A model generated the notes under the pieces. The model saw only the letters and a list, made by a program, of their open reading frames with translations, had not been told where the DNA came from and did not search any database. The position numbers and the translations under genes are program-made. Shown one piece after another: positions 34,774-44,041 of a stretch of DNA of 64,000 bases (the stretch's first letter is position 1; each line of letters begins with the position of its first letter). This stretch comes from Massilia niastensis DSM 21313. Its GTDB lineage: Bacteria > Pseudomonadota > Gammaproteobacteria > Burkholderiales > Burkholderiaceae_D. The stretch lies in contig NZ_KB908081.1 in assembly GCF_000382345.1 (NCBI RefSeq), positions 1-64,000 on the forward strand, given 5' to 3'.

Positions 34774-35583
34774 TCACATGCGCAGCGCGCGCCAGCCGAT
34801 GACCAGCCAGTCGGGGCCGCCAAGCACGGGGCGCCGGCGGAAAACGTCGTAGCCGGCGCGCTCGATGGCTTCCAGGATCCGCAGTCCGCCCTGGACCACC
34901 ATGCGCAGTTCCCAGCCGATCCGGCCCGGCAGCCGCTGCGCCAGCGGGGCGCCGGACAGCATCAGCGCGCGGGTGCGTTCGACCTCGAAACGCATCAGCG
35001 CGCGCCAGGCGCCGTCGACGGCGCCCGCCTGCAGGGCGGCCTCGGAGACGCCATGGCGTTCCAGGTCTTCCAGCGGCAGGTAGATCCTCCCTTTGGCCAG
35101 GTCGATGGCCACGTCCTGCCAGAAGTTGATTAGTTGCAAGGCGGTGCAGATGGCGTCCGAGTCGCGCAGGTTGCGCTCGTCGTCGGCCCCGTACAGCGCC
35201 AGCATCAGGCGGCCGACCGGGTCCGCCGAGCGCCGGCAGTAGTCGAGCAGGCCCGGATAATCGGCGTAGCGGTGGGTGACCACGTCCTGGCGGAAGGCCG
35301 ACAGCAGGGCGCGCAGCGGGGCCAGCGGCAGGCGATACTCCCGGATGACGCCGGCCAGGCGGACGAACATCGGGTCGGCCGATGCCTGCCCGGCCTCGAT
35401 CAGGTCCAGCTCGCGCTCATAGCGGCCGAGGGCCGCGAGCCGGTCGGCGGGCGCCGCGTCGCCCTCGTCGGCCAGGTCGTCGGCGCTGCGCGCGAAGGCA
35501 TAGATGGCTTCGACGGCAGGCACCAGGCGGCGCGGCAGCAGGAAGGAAGCAACAGGGAAATTCTCGTAGTGATCGACAGCCAT
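34774..35583 (-). CDS. hpnC: hydroxysqualene synthase
   Basis: This 269-residue paralogue of HpnD converts presqualene diphosphate to hydroxysqualene. The Asp-rich motifs appear as RSADDLADE and NFWQDVAIDLAKGRIYLP. It is the first gene of the leftward hpnCDE set. The start at 35583 gives the normal family length; the frame stays open into the divergent promoter, and no clear ribosome site is seen before any start. Confidence 0.92.
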   Translation of the reverse strand: MAVDHYENFPVASFLLPRRLVPAVEAIYAFARSADDLADEGDAAPADRLAALGRYERELDLIEAGQASADPMFVRLAGVIREYRLPLAPLRALLSAFRQDVVTHRYADYPGLLDYCRRSADPVGRLMLALYGADDERNLRDSDAICTALQLINFWQDVAIDLAKGRIYLPLEDLERHGVSEAALQAGAVDGAWRALMRFEVERTRALMLSGAPLAQRLPGRIGWELRMVVQGGLRILEAIERAGYDVFRRRPVLGGPDWLVIGWRALRM

Positions 35584-35633
35584 GGGTTTTCGATGAATGA
35601 CTCTAAAGCCATATTCTTTTTCGGCAACTTGCA

Positions 35634-35645
35634 CAATTATAATTG
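35634..35645. promoter_or_regulatory. symmetric -10 elements between hpnC and the RND operon
   Basis: CAATTATAATTG is a perfect 12-bp palindrome. It contains TATAAT on the plus strand (35638-35643) and, overlapping it, TATAAT on the minus strand (35641-35636). It lies 51 bases from the hpnC ATG and about 70 bases from the RND adaptor start, so the two operons may share one bidirectional -10 region. No good -35 hexamer is seen on either side. Confidence 0.5.
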
Positions 35646-35714
35646 CTGAACTACAAAGTAGCCCTATTCCTGTCGGGCTGCGGATGGACGATCGATCAAT
35701 CAAAAGGATGCAAC

Positions 35715-36851
35715 GTGTTCGCCCGACTTCCCTTCCGCCCGTTGCGCGCCGCCGTCGCGGCCGCGCTGGCCGCGGCCGTGCTGGCCGCCTGTTCCAAGCC
35801 CGCCCCCAGGACCGAAGACATCCGCCCGGTGCGCGTCGTCACGCTCAGCCTCGATGCGGTCGGCGAGCGCGCCGAGTTCTCGGGCGAGGTCCGGCCGCGC
35901 TACGAGTCGCGCCTGGGCTTCCGGGTCGGCGGCAAGATCGTCGAGCGCAAGGTGGACGTCGGCGCCGCCGTGCGGCGTGGCCAGGTCCTGATGCGGCTCG
36001 ACCCGCAGGACCTGCGCCTGGCCGAGAACCAGGCGCGCGCGAGCCTGCGCGCGGCCGAGACCGAGCGTGACCTGGCGCGGGCCGACTACCAGCGCCACGT
36101 CGACCTGCGCGCCCGGAATTTCGTCAGCCAGGCCGTGCTCGAGGCCCGGGAAAGCGCGCTGAAGGCGGCCGAGGCCAACGTCGACGCCGCGCGCGCGGCG
36201 TTCCGCGGCCAGGCCAACCAGGCCGGCTACGCGAGCCTGGTGGCGGACCTCGATGGCGTCGTCACCGCCATCGACGCCGAGGCCGGCCAGGTCGTCGCGG
36301 CCGGCGCGCCGGTGGTGCGGGTGGCGCGCACCGACGAGAAGGAAGTCGTGATCGGGATCCCCGAGGACAGGGTCGAGGCGCTGCGCCAGGCCGGCGATGT
36401 CAGCGTGCGCCTGTGGGCCGACCGCGGCCGGGCGATTCCCGGCAAGATCCGCGAGGTCTCGCCGATGGCCGATCCGGCCAGCCGCACCTACACGGTCAAG
36501 GTGTCGATCCCGGCGCGGCCCGAGATCCGCCTGGGCATGACCGCGACCGTGCAGATCGCCAGCGGCAATGGCGCAAGCAGCCTGCGCGTGCCGCTGTCCG
36601 CCCTGGTCCAGAACCAGGGGGCGACCCACGTCTGGGTGGTCGAGAACGGCGCGGTGCGCCTGGCGAAGGTGGCGGTCGCGGGCCAGGTCGATAACGACGT
36701 GCTGCTGGGCGGCGGCGTGCAGGCCGGCCAGAGCGTGGTCACCGCCGGCGTGCACCTGCTGAAGAACGGACAGAAGGTCCGCATCCTGACCGCCGACGTC
36801 GCGCGCCGCGCCGACACCGAGGCCGCGGTCTCGGGCGGGGGCGACCGATGA
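35715..36851 (+). CDS. RND efflux periplasmic adaptor lipoprotein
   Basis: This 378-residue membrane-fusion protein links an RND pump to an outer-membrane channel. It has a lipoprotein signal with Cys26 in VLAACSKP, lipoyl half-motifs around a helical hairpin (about 55-160, GFRVGGKIVERKVDVGAAV to LEARESALKAAEANVDAARAAF), and beta-barrel and membrane-proximal domains. A GTG start at 35715 is chosen because AAAAGGA stands six bases before it and it starts the signal peptide; an ATG at 35643 is in frame but without such support. It overlaps the pump gene by 4 bases. Confidence 0.9.
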   Translation: MFARLPFRPLRAAVAAALAAAVLAACSKPAPRTEDIRPVRVVTLSLDAVGERAEFSGEVRPRYESRLGFRVGGKIVERKVDVGAAVRRGQVLMRLDPQDLRLAENQARASLRAAETERDLARADYQRHVDLRARNFVSQAVLEARESALKAAEANVDAARAAFRGQANQAGYASLVADLDGVVTAIDAEAGQVVAAGAPVVRVARTDEKEVVIGIPEDRVEALRQAGDVSVRLWADRGRAIPGKIREVSPMADPASRTYTVKVSIPARPEIRLGMTATVQIASGNGASSLRVPLSALVQNQGATHVWVVENGAVRLAKVAVAGQVDNDVLLGGGVQAGQSVVTAGVHLLKNGQKVRILTADVARRADTEAAVSGGGDR

Positions 36852-39800
36852 AGGGATTCAACCTGTCGCGCTGGGCGCTGGAACACATCCCGCTCACGCG
36901 CTACCTGATCGCGGCGCTCCTGATCTTCGGCGTGCTGAGCTACCAGCAGCTGGGCCAGGACGAGGACCCGCCGTTCACCTTCCGCGCCATGGTGGTCCGC
37001 GCCGTGTGGCCGGGCGCCACCGCCCTCCAGATGGCCGAGCAGGTCACCGATCCGCTCGAGCGCAAGCTGCAGGAAACGCCCTATATCGACAAGATCCGCA
37101 GCTTTTCCAAGCCGGGCGAGACCACCATCATCCTCGAGCTGCGCGAAGCGACCCCGCCGAAGGAAACCGGGCCGGCCTGGTACCAGGTGCGCAAGAAGAT
37201 CGGCGACATGGCCGCCACCCTGCCGCAGGGGGTGGTCGGGCCCTTCTTCAACGACGAATTCGGCGACACCTACGGCTCGATCTTCGCGCTGTCGGCGGAC
37301 GGCTTCACCTATGCCGAGATGCGCGACTACGCCGACTTCGTGCGCCAGCAGCTGCTGCGCGTGCCGCTGGTCGCGAAAGTGGAGCAGTTCGGGGTCCAGA
37401 ACGAGAAGGTCTACATCGAGTTCTCGAGCAAGAAGTTCGCCCAGCTGGGCCTGCCCTTCGAGCAGATCGTCAACCAGATCGCGACCCAGAACGAGGTCGA
37501 GGCCAGCGGCGTGCTGGTCACGCCGAGCGACAACCTGCAGGTGCGCGTCACCGGGGCCCTGCGCCAGCTGGGAGAGATCGAGGACCTGCAGCTGCGCGCC
37601 GGCGGCGCCACCTTCCGCCTGGGCGACTTCGCCACCGTCAGGCGCGGCTACCAGGATCCGCCCACGGACAAGATGCGCTTCAACGGCAAGGAAGTGATCG
37701 GCCTGGGCGTGTCGATGGAGAAGGGCGGCAACATCATCCAGATGGGCAAGGGCCTGGACGAGACGGTGGCGCGCATCCGCTCCCAGCTGCCGGTCGGGAT
37801 CGAGCTGGAACGGGTGGCCGACCAGCCGCGCGCGGTCACGGAATCGGTCAGCGAATTCGTCAAGGTGCTGGTCGAGGCGGTGGTCATCGTGCTGGTGGTG
37901 TCCTTCCTGTCGCTCGGCCTGCATACCAGGCCGAAGCTGCGGGTCGACATCTGGCCCGGCCTGGTGGTGGCGCTCACGATTCCGCTGGTGCTGGCGATCA
38001 CCTTCCTGTGCATGCACATCCTCGACATATCGCTGCACAAGATCTCGCTCGGCGCCCTGATCATCGCGCTCGGCCTGCTGGTCGACGATGCGATCATCGC
38101 GGTCGAGATGATGGTGCGCAAGATGGAGGAGGGGCTGTCGCGCTTCGAGGCGGCCACCTTCGCCTACACCTCGACCGCCATGCCGATGCTGACCGGGACC
38201 CTGATCACGGCGGCCGGCTTCCTGCCGATCGGCCTGGCCAGGTCGGCGGCCGGCGAATACACGTTCACGATGTTCTCGGTGAATGCGATCGCGCTCATGA
38301 TCTCCTGGGTGGTGGCGGTGCTGTTCACGCCCTACATCGGCTTCGTCCTGCTGAAGGTCAAGCCGCACGGCCACGGCGAGAGCGAGCACGACGTGTTCGA
38401 CACGCCGATGTACCGGCGCTTCCGCGGCCTGGTGAACCGCTGCGTCGAGTGGCGCAAGACGACCATCGCCCTCAGCCTGGGCGTGTTCGCGCTGGGCGTG
38501 TTCGGCTTCAACTTCATCGAGAAGCAGTTCTTCCCCGATTCCAGCCGCCCCGAGCTGATGGTCGAGATGTGGTCGCCCGAGGGCACCAGCTTTGCCGCCA
38601 GCGAGGCGACTGTAAAGCGCTTCGAAGCCTTCCTCGCCAGGCAGGAGGGCGTGAAGAGCGTGACCAGCTATGTCGGCACCGGCAGCCCGCGTTTCTACCT
38701 GCCGCTGGACCAGATCTTCCCGCAGTCGAACGTGTCGCAGCTGGTCGTGCTGCCGGTCGACGCCAGGGCGCGCGCGGCGCTGCTCGACAAGATCACCGCG
38801 GCCTTCCGCGACGATTTCCCGGAAGTGCGCGGACGGGTCAAGCTGCTGCCGAACGGGCCGCCGGTGCCGTATCCGGTGCAGTTCCAGGTGCTCGGTCCCG
38901 ACATCGGCGTGGTGCGCCGGGTGGCCGACCAGGTCAAGGACGTGATGCGCGCCAACCCGAACACGCTGGGCGTGAACGACAACTGGAACGAGTCGGTCAA
39001 GGTGCTGCGCCTGGATCTCGACCAGGACAAGCTGCGCGCCCTTGGCGTGACCTCGCAATCGGTGCGGCGGGTGGTCAACACCACGCTGACCGGCACCCGG
39101 ATCGGCCAGTTCCGCGAGACCAACCGCCTGATCGACATCGTGGTGCGCCAGCCGCTGGAGGAGCGCTCGACCATCACCCGCCTGTCGGAAGCGCTGGTGC
39201 CGACCGCGGAAGGGCGCGCCGTGCCCCTCAGCCAGGTGGCGCGCGTGCGCTTCGTGTGGGAGCCGGGCGTGGTCTGGCGCCAGGGGCGCGAGTGGGCGAT
39301 CATGGTGCAGTCCGACGTGGTCGAAGGGATCCAGGGGCCGACCGTCACCGGCCAGGTGGACGCGAAGCTGGCCGATATCCGCGCCAGGCTGCCGGCCGGC
39401 TACCGCGTCACCGTCGAAGGCGCCGCGGCCGACAGCTCGGACGCCGAAGCCTCGATCATGGCCAACGTGCCGCTGGTGCTGTTCATCGTGTTCACCCTGC
39501 TGATGCTGCAGCTGCACAGCTTCTCGCGCGCGCTGCTGGTGTTCCTGACCGGGCCGCTGGGGGTGGCGGGGGCGGCGATGGCGCTGCTGCTGCTGGGGCG
39601 GCCGTTCGGCTTCGTCGCCAACCTGGGCGTGATCGCGCTGTTCGGGATGATCATCCGGAATTCGGTGATCCTGGTCGACCAGATCGAGCAGGACATCGCC
39701 AACGGCGCCGAGGCCTGGGATGCGATCGTCGATTCGGCGGTGCGGCGCTGCCGGCCGATCGTGCTGACGGCCGCCGCCGCGGCGCTGGCCATGATTCCGC

Positions 39801-39934
39801 TGTCGCGCTCGGTGTTCTGGGGACCGATGGCGGTGGCGATCATGGGCGGCCTGCTGGTGGCCACGGCCCTGACCCTGCTGTTCCTGCCGGCGCTGTATGC
39901 GGCCTGGTTCAGGGTGAAGAAGCCGGTGCGCTGA
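36848..39934 (+). CDS. RND efflux pump permease
   Basis: This 1028-residue proton-driven exporter has twelve membrane helices with two large periplasmic loops. The proton-relay Asp pair is visible in GLLVDDAIIAVEMM in TM4; GPLGVAGAAMALLLLGRPFGF and GMIIRNSVILVDQIEQ are the usual TM10-TM11 features. Drug or organic-compound efflux is likely; the substrate is not readable. Its ATG overlaps the adaptor stop (ATGA). No outer-membrane factor gene is adjacent, so TolC-type function must be supplied from elsewhere. Confidence 0.94.
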   Translation: MKGFNLSRWALEHIPLTRYLIAALLIFGVLSYQQLGQDEDPPFTFRAMVVRAVWPGATALQMAEQVTDPLERKLQETPYIDKIRSFSKPGETTIILELREATPPKETGPAWYQVRKKIGDMAATLPQGVVGPFFNDEFGDTYGSIFALSADGFTYAEMRDYADFVRQQLLRVPLVAKVEQFGVQNEKVYIEFSSKKFAQLGLPFEQIVNQIATQNEVEASGVLVTPSDNLQVRVTGALRQLGEIEDLQLRAGGATFRLGDFATVRRGYQDPPTDKMRFNGKEVIGLGVSMEKGGNIIQMGKGLDETVARIRSQLPVGIELERVADQPRAVTESVSEFVKVLVEAVVIVLVVSFLSLGLHTRPKLRVDIWPGLVVALTIPLVLAITFLCMHILDISLHKISLGALIIALGLLVDDAIIAVEMMVRKMEEGLSRFEAATFAYTSTAMPMLTGTLITAAGFLPIGLARSAAGEYTFTMFSVNAIALMISWVVAVLFTPYIGFVLLKVKPHGHGESEHDVFDTPMYRRFRGLVNRCVEWRKTTIALSLGVFALGVFGFNFIEKQFFPDSSRPELMVEMWSPEGTSFAASEATVKRFEAFLARQEGVKSVTSYVGTGSPRFYLPLDQIFPQSNVSQLVVLPVDARARAALLDKITAAFRDDFPEVRGRVKLLPNGPPVPYPVQFQVLGPDIGVVRRVADQVKDVMRANPNTLGVNDNWNESVKVLRLDLDQDKLRALGVTSQSVRRVVNTTLTGTRIGQFRETNRLIDIVVRQPLEERSTITRLSEALVPTAEGRAVPLSQVARVRFVWEPGVVWRQGREWAIMVQSDVVEGIQGPTVTGQVDAKLADIRARLPAGYRVTVEGAAADSSDAEASIMANVPLVLFIVFTLLMLQLHSFSRALLVFLTGPLGVAGAAMALLLLGRPFGFVANLGVIALFGMIIRNSVILVDQIEQDIANGAEAWDAIVDSAVRRCRPIVLTAAAAALAMIPLSRSVFWGPMAVAIMGGLLVATALTLLFLPALYAAWFRVKKPVR

Positions 39935-40076
39935 TGCGTGCTACCGGCATCCGAAATGGCAATTCATACTTGTCTCGACGGCCATACTCGACGGTGGAAT
40001 TCAAAAAACGCCCAGTAGTGTCAGAAAATCCAGTAAAATAATTGATTGAAGTTGTAGCCCCTAAACAGAGGAGTGC

Positions 40077-40115
40077 AGGGCGGCCGGTTTCTTTCTCGGG
40101 CGCCCTTTGTTTTTG
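40077..40115 (+). terminator. probable terminator before tRNA-Leu
   Basis: AGGGCG pairs with CGCCCT (40077-40082 and 40101-40106), with an inner CCG/CGG pair, followed by TTTGTTTTTG. It lies 142 bases after the RND pump stop and 22 bases before tRNA-Leu. The rest of the 203-base gap (from 39935) is A/T-richer and holds no gene. Confidence 0.6.
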
Positions 40116-40137
40116 TTGGCAATATATGCAATCCTGC

Positions 40138-40224
40138 GCGAGGATGGCGAAATTGGTAGACGCACCAGGTTTAGGTCCTGACGCCAGCAATGGTGTGCGG
40201 GTTCGAGTCCCGCTCCTCGCACCA
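40138..40224 (+). tRNA. tRNA-Leu (anticodon TAG)
   Basis: An 87-base class II tRNA. The acceptor stem is GCGAGGA / TCCTCGC with the CCA end encoded. The anticodon loop TTTAGGT gives TAG (reads CUN leucine codons). A variable arm is present, and the T-arm GCGGG-TTCGAGT-CCCGC is complete. It stands 31 bases before trigger factor, an arrangement common in this group. Confidence 0.97.
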
Positions 40225-40255
40225 CGAACAATTATTTTTTTGGACGATTTTTACA

Positions 40256-41596
40256 ATGGCAACTGCAGTCGAAACCCTGGGTAAACTCGAACGTCGCTTG
40301 ACGATCTCTTTTCCGGTCGCTGACGTCCGTACGGAAGTAGAAAAGCGCCTCAAGAAGCAGGCCAAGACGGCCAAGGCGCCTGGTTTCCGTCCGGGCAAAG
40401 TGCCCCTGAAGATGGTCGCAGCCCAGTACGGCTACCAGATCGAGACCGACGTCCTGAACGACAAGGTCGGCCGTGCATTCAACGATGCCGCCAACGAAAA
40501 CGAACTGCGCGTTGCCGGTTTCCCGAAAATCGAACCGAAAGAGGAAGCGCCGGAAGGCATGCTGGCCTTCGACGCGACCTTTGAAGTCTACCCGGAAGTG
40601 GTCCTGAGCGACCTGGCCGGCGTCGAGATCGACACCGTGGCCACCGAAGTGACCGACGCCGAGATCGACAAGACCATCGACATCCTGCGCAAGCAGCGCG
40701 TGCACTACCACACCAAGGGTGAGGCGGGCGAGCACGGCACCGGCGGCGAAGCCGTCGCCGCCAACGGCGACCGCGTGACCGTCGACTTCGTCGGCACCCT
40801 GGATGGCGTCGAGTTCGCCGGCGGCAAGGCCGAGGACTACGCCTTCGTGCTGGGCGAAGGCCGCATGCTGCCGGAATTCGAAGCCGCGACCGTCGGCCTG
40901 AAAGTCGGCGAAAGCAAGACCTTCCCGCTGGCCTTCCCGGAAGACTACCATGGCAAGGACGTGGCCGGTAAAACCGCCGAGTTCACCATCACGCTGAAGA
41001 AGCTGGAATGGGCGCACCTGCCGGAAGTCGACACCGAATTCGCCCAGTCGCTGGGTATCGAAGACGGTTCGATCGAGAAAATGCGCGAAGACATCAAGGT
41101 CAACCTGGAGCGTGAAGTCAAGGCCCGCGTCAAGGCCCGCAACAAGGAAGCCGTGATGGACGCCCTGGTCAAGTCGACCGAGCTGGACGTGCCGAAGGTC
41201 ATGATCGACCAGGACTCCGAGCGCCTGGCCGAAATGACCCGCCAGGACATGGCCCAGCGCGGCATGGACGTCAAGAACCTGCCGTTCCCTTCGGAAATGT
41301 TCAAGGACAAGGCAGAGCGCCGCGTGCGCCTGGGCCTGATCCTGTCGCAACTGGTTAGCGACAACAACCTGCAAGCAACCCAAGAGCAGGTGAAGGCGCA
41401 GATCGAAGACTTCTCGCAGAGCTACGAAGATCCGAAGGAAGTCCTGAAGTACTACTACAGCGACCGTCGCCGCCTGGGCGAAGTGGAAGCTCTTGTATTG
41501 GAAGAAAACGTCGTCAACTATGTGCTTGGCAAGGCGAAGGTCTCCTCCAAGACCGTCGCTTTCGATGAACTGATGGGCAGCAACCCACAGGCTTAA
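40256..41596 (+). CDS. tig: trigger factor
   Basis: This 446-residue ribosome-bound chaperone and prolyl isomerase meets nascent chains. It has the N-terminal ribosome-binding domain with the [12 protein letters not shown] signature (about 45-56), the FKBP-type domain (about 170-260, [20 protein letters not shown]) and the C-terminal helical chaperone domain. Start and length are normal. It heads the tig-clpP-clpX-lon block; a terminator follows it. Confidence 0.97.
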   Translation: MATAVETLGKLERRLTISFPVADVRTEVEKRLKKQAKTAKAPGFRPGKVPLKMVAAQYGYQIETDVLNDKVGRAFNDAANENELRVAGFPKIEPKEEAPEGMLAFDATFEVYPEVVLSDLAGVEIDTVATEVTDAEIDKTIDILRKQRVHYHTKGEAGEHGTGGEAVAANGDRVTVDFVGTLDGVEFAGGKAEDYAFVLGEGRMLPEFEAATVGLKVGESKTFPLAFPEDYHGKDVAGKTAEFTITLKKLEWAHLPEVDTEFAQSLGIEDGSIEKMREDIKVNLEREVKARVKARNKEAVMDALVKSTELDVPKVMIDQDSERLAEMTRQDMAQRGMDVKNLPFPSEMFKDKAERRVRLGLILSQLVSDNNLQATQEQVKAQIEDFSQSYEDPKEVLKYYYSDRRRLGEVEALVLEENVVNYVLGKAKVSSKTVAFDELMGSNPQA

Positions 41597-41605
41597 GTTG
41601 GACTT

Positions 41606-41629
41606 GCCGGCCCTTGTGGCCGGCTTTTT
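41606..41629 (+). terminator. intrinsic terminator after tig
   Basis: GCCGGCC pairs with GGCCGGC around a CTTGT loop, followed by TTTTT. It is 9 bases after the tig stop, so clpP may be partly uncoupled from tig. Confidence 0.78.
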
Positions 41630-41695
41630 CCTCAAGGAGACCTTGGCGAATGTCGAGGTTCCCCCAAGCCCTTTCTTACAAGGAACGAGACAGGT

Positions 41696-42313
<618 letters not shown>

Positions 42314-42357
42314 CGCACCCAACGGGAACCTCAGGCAAGCTTCGCAGTGTTGCCAAA

Positions 42358-42389
42358 AAACGCCCGGGCGCAAACACGTTCGGGCGTTT
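42358..42389 (+). terminator. intrinsic terminator after clpP
   Basis: AAACGCCCG pairs with CGGGCGTTT, then CGTTTTTATTT follows, 45 bases downstream of the clpP stop. clpX then needs its own promoter in the remaining 122 bases, which are A/T-rich near 42470-42500. Confidence 0.78.
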
Positions 42390-42511
42390 CGTTTTTATTT
42401 CGGGTAGCATGTCCGTGTGCGAAGCTCTTGCGTGTCCTCTGTGCGGTATCGCACTTGTTGCGCACTCGTATTAGCGTTATATTAATAGCAATTCAATAGA
42501 AACCCTGCCCC

Positions 42512-43780
42512 ATGTCAGACAAAAAATCCTCCAGCGGCGAGAAACTCCTGTACTGCTCCTTCTGCGGAAAGAGCCAGCACGAGGTCAAGAAGCTGATCGC
42601 GGGACCGTCGGTGTTCATCTGTGACGAGTGCATCGACCTGTGCAACGACATCATCCGTGATGAGACTTCGAACGTCGAATCGGTGGCGGGCGCCAAGTCC
42701 GACCTGCCGACGCCGCACGAAATCACCGAACTGCTCGACCAGTACGTGATTGGCCAGCAAACGGCCAAGCGCATCCTGTCGGTGGCGGTCTACAACCATT
42801 ACAAGCGCCTCAAGCACCTGGGCAAGAAGGACGACGTCGAACTGGCCAAGAGCAACATCCTGCTGGTCGGCCCGACGGGCTCCGGCAAGACCCTGCTGGC
42901 CCAGACCCTGGCGCGCATGCTCAACGTTCCGTTCGTGATCGCCGACGCGACCACCCTGACGGAAGCCGGCTATGTCGGCGAAGACGTCGAGAACATCATC
43001 CAGAAGCTCCTGCAGAGCTGCAACTACGAAGTCGAGAAGGCTCAGCGCGGCATCGTCTACATCGACGAGATCGACAAGATCTCGCGCAAGTCCGACAACC
43101 CGTCGATCACGCGCGACGTGTCGGGCGAGGGCGTGCAGCAGGCCCTGCTCAAGCTCATCGAAGGCACCATGGCGTCGGTACCGCCGCAGGGCGGGCGCAA
43201 GCATCCGAACCAGGACTTCGTCCAGATCGACACGACCAACATCATGTTCATCTGCGGCGGCGCCTTCGACGGCCTGGCCAAGATCATCCAGAACCGTTCC
43301 GAAAAGAGCGGTATCGGTTTCGCGGCCACGGTCAAGAGCCAGAGCGAGCGCTCGAACAGCGACATCCTGATGGAAGCGGAACCGGAAGACCTGATCAAGT
43401 TCGGCCTCATCCCCGAACTCGTCGGTCGCCTGCCGGTGGTCGCCACCCTGAGTGAACTGACGGAAGAGGCGCTGATCCAGATTTTGATAGAGCCGAAGAA
43501 CGCCCTGATCAAGCAATACTCGAAGCTGCTTGAAATGGAAGGCGCCGAACTCGAAATTCGTCCTGCGGCCCTGCACGCGATCGCCCGCAAGGCGCTGGCG
43601 CGCAAGACCGGCGCCCGTGGCCTGCGCTCGATTCTCGAGCACGCGCTGCTGGATGTCATGTACGAGCTGCCAAGCCAGCAAAATGTCGTGAAGGTCGTCA
43701 TCGATGAAAATACGATCACGAATGCGGCAAAACCTTTGCTGATTTACAGCGAATCGCCCAAAGCGTCTGGGGAAAACTGA
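42512..43780 (+). CDS. clpX: Clp protease ATPase subunit ClpX
   Basis: This 422-residue AAA+ unfoldase feeds substrates to ClpP. It has an N-terminal C4 zinc domain (YCSFCGK and [10 protein letters not shown], about 14-42), Walker [12 protein letters not shown] (about 118-128), Walker B YIDEID, and the ClpP-contacting loop with IGF in [10 protein letters not shown]. Length is normal. It has its own gap upstream and a terminator downstream. Confidence 0.97.
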   Translation: MSDKKSSSGEKLLYCSFCGKSQHEVKKLIAGPSVFICDECIDLCNDIIRDETSNVESVAGAKSDLPTPHEITELLDQYVIGQQTAKRILSVAVYNHYKRLKHLGKKDDVELAKSNILLVGPTGSGKTLLAQTLARMLNVPFVIADATTLTEAGYVGEDVENIIQKLLQSCNYEVEKAQRGIVYIDEIDKISRKSDNPSITRDVSGEGVQQALLKLIEGTMASVPPQGGRKHPNQDFVQIDTTNIMFICGGAFDGLAKIIQNRSEKSGIGFAATVKSQSERSNSDILMEAEPEDLIKFGLIPELVGRLPVVATLSELTEEALIQILIEPKNALIKQYSKLLEMEGAELEIRPAALHAIARKALARKTGARGLRSILEHALLDVMYELPSQQNVVKVVIDENTITNAAKPLLIYSESPKASGEN

Positions 43781-43868
43781 AAAAAGCCTGTGCGCACGCA
43801 ATAAAACGCTTGCCGCACGGACTCATATCGGTAAAATCGATCTCATAAAAGACGCCGGCTTCATCCGT

Positions 43869-43903
43869 AAAGCCACTCGCGGTACGCCGCGTGGTGGCTT
43901 TTT
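43869..43903 (+). terminator. intrinsic terminator after clpX
   Basis: AAAGCCAC pairs with GTGGCTTT, with an inner GCGG/CCGC, then TTTCATTTT, 88 bases after clpX. It separates clpX from lon. Confidence 0.75.
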
Positions 43904-43984
43904 CATTTTAAATGGCGGCTTTTATTGGAATGGCCATTTTTCACCAGTGATTTTTTTACTTGTAGAAAATATTTTCGCGGCGGT

Positions 43985-44013
43985 CTTGAGTTTTTGCCGC
44001 GAGTGCCCAAGTT
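43985..44013 (+). promoter_or_regulatory. possible sigma-32 promoter of lon
   Basis: CTTGAG (43985-43990), a 15-base spacer and CCCAAGTT (44006-44013) resemble the heat-shock consensus CTTGAAA and CCCCATNT in part. The position, 28 bases before the lon ATG, is suitable. lon is a heat-shock gene in other proteobacteria. The match at the -10 half is weak. Confidence 0.35.
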
Positions 44014-44041
44014 CAGCAACACGCTTTCTATAAGGTATGCC

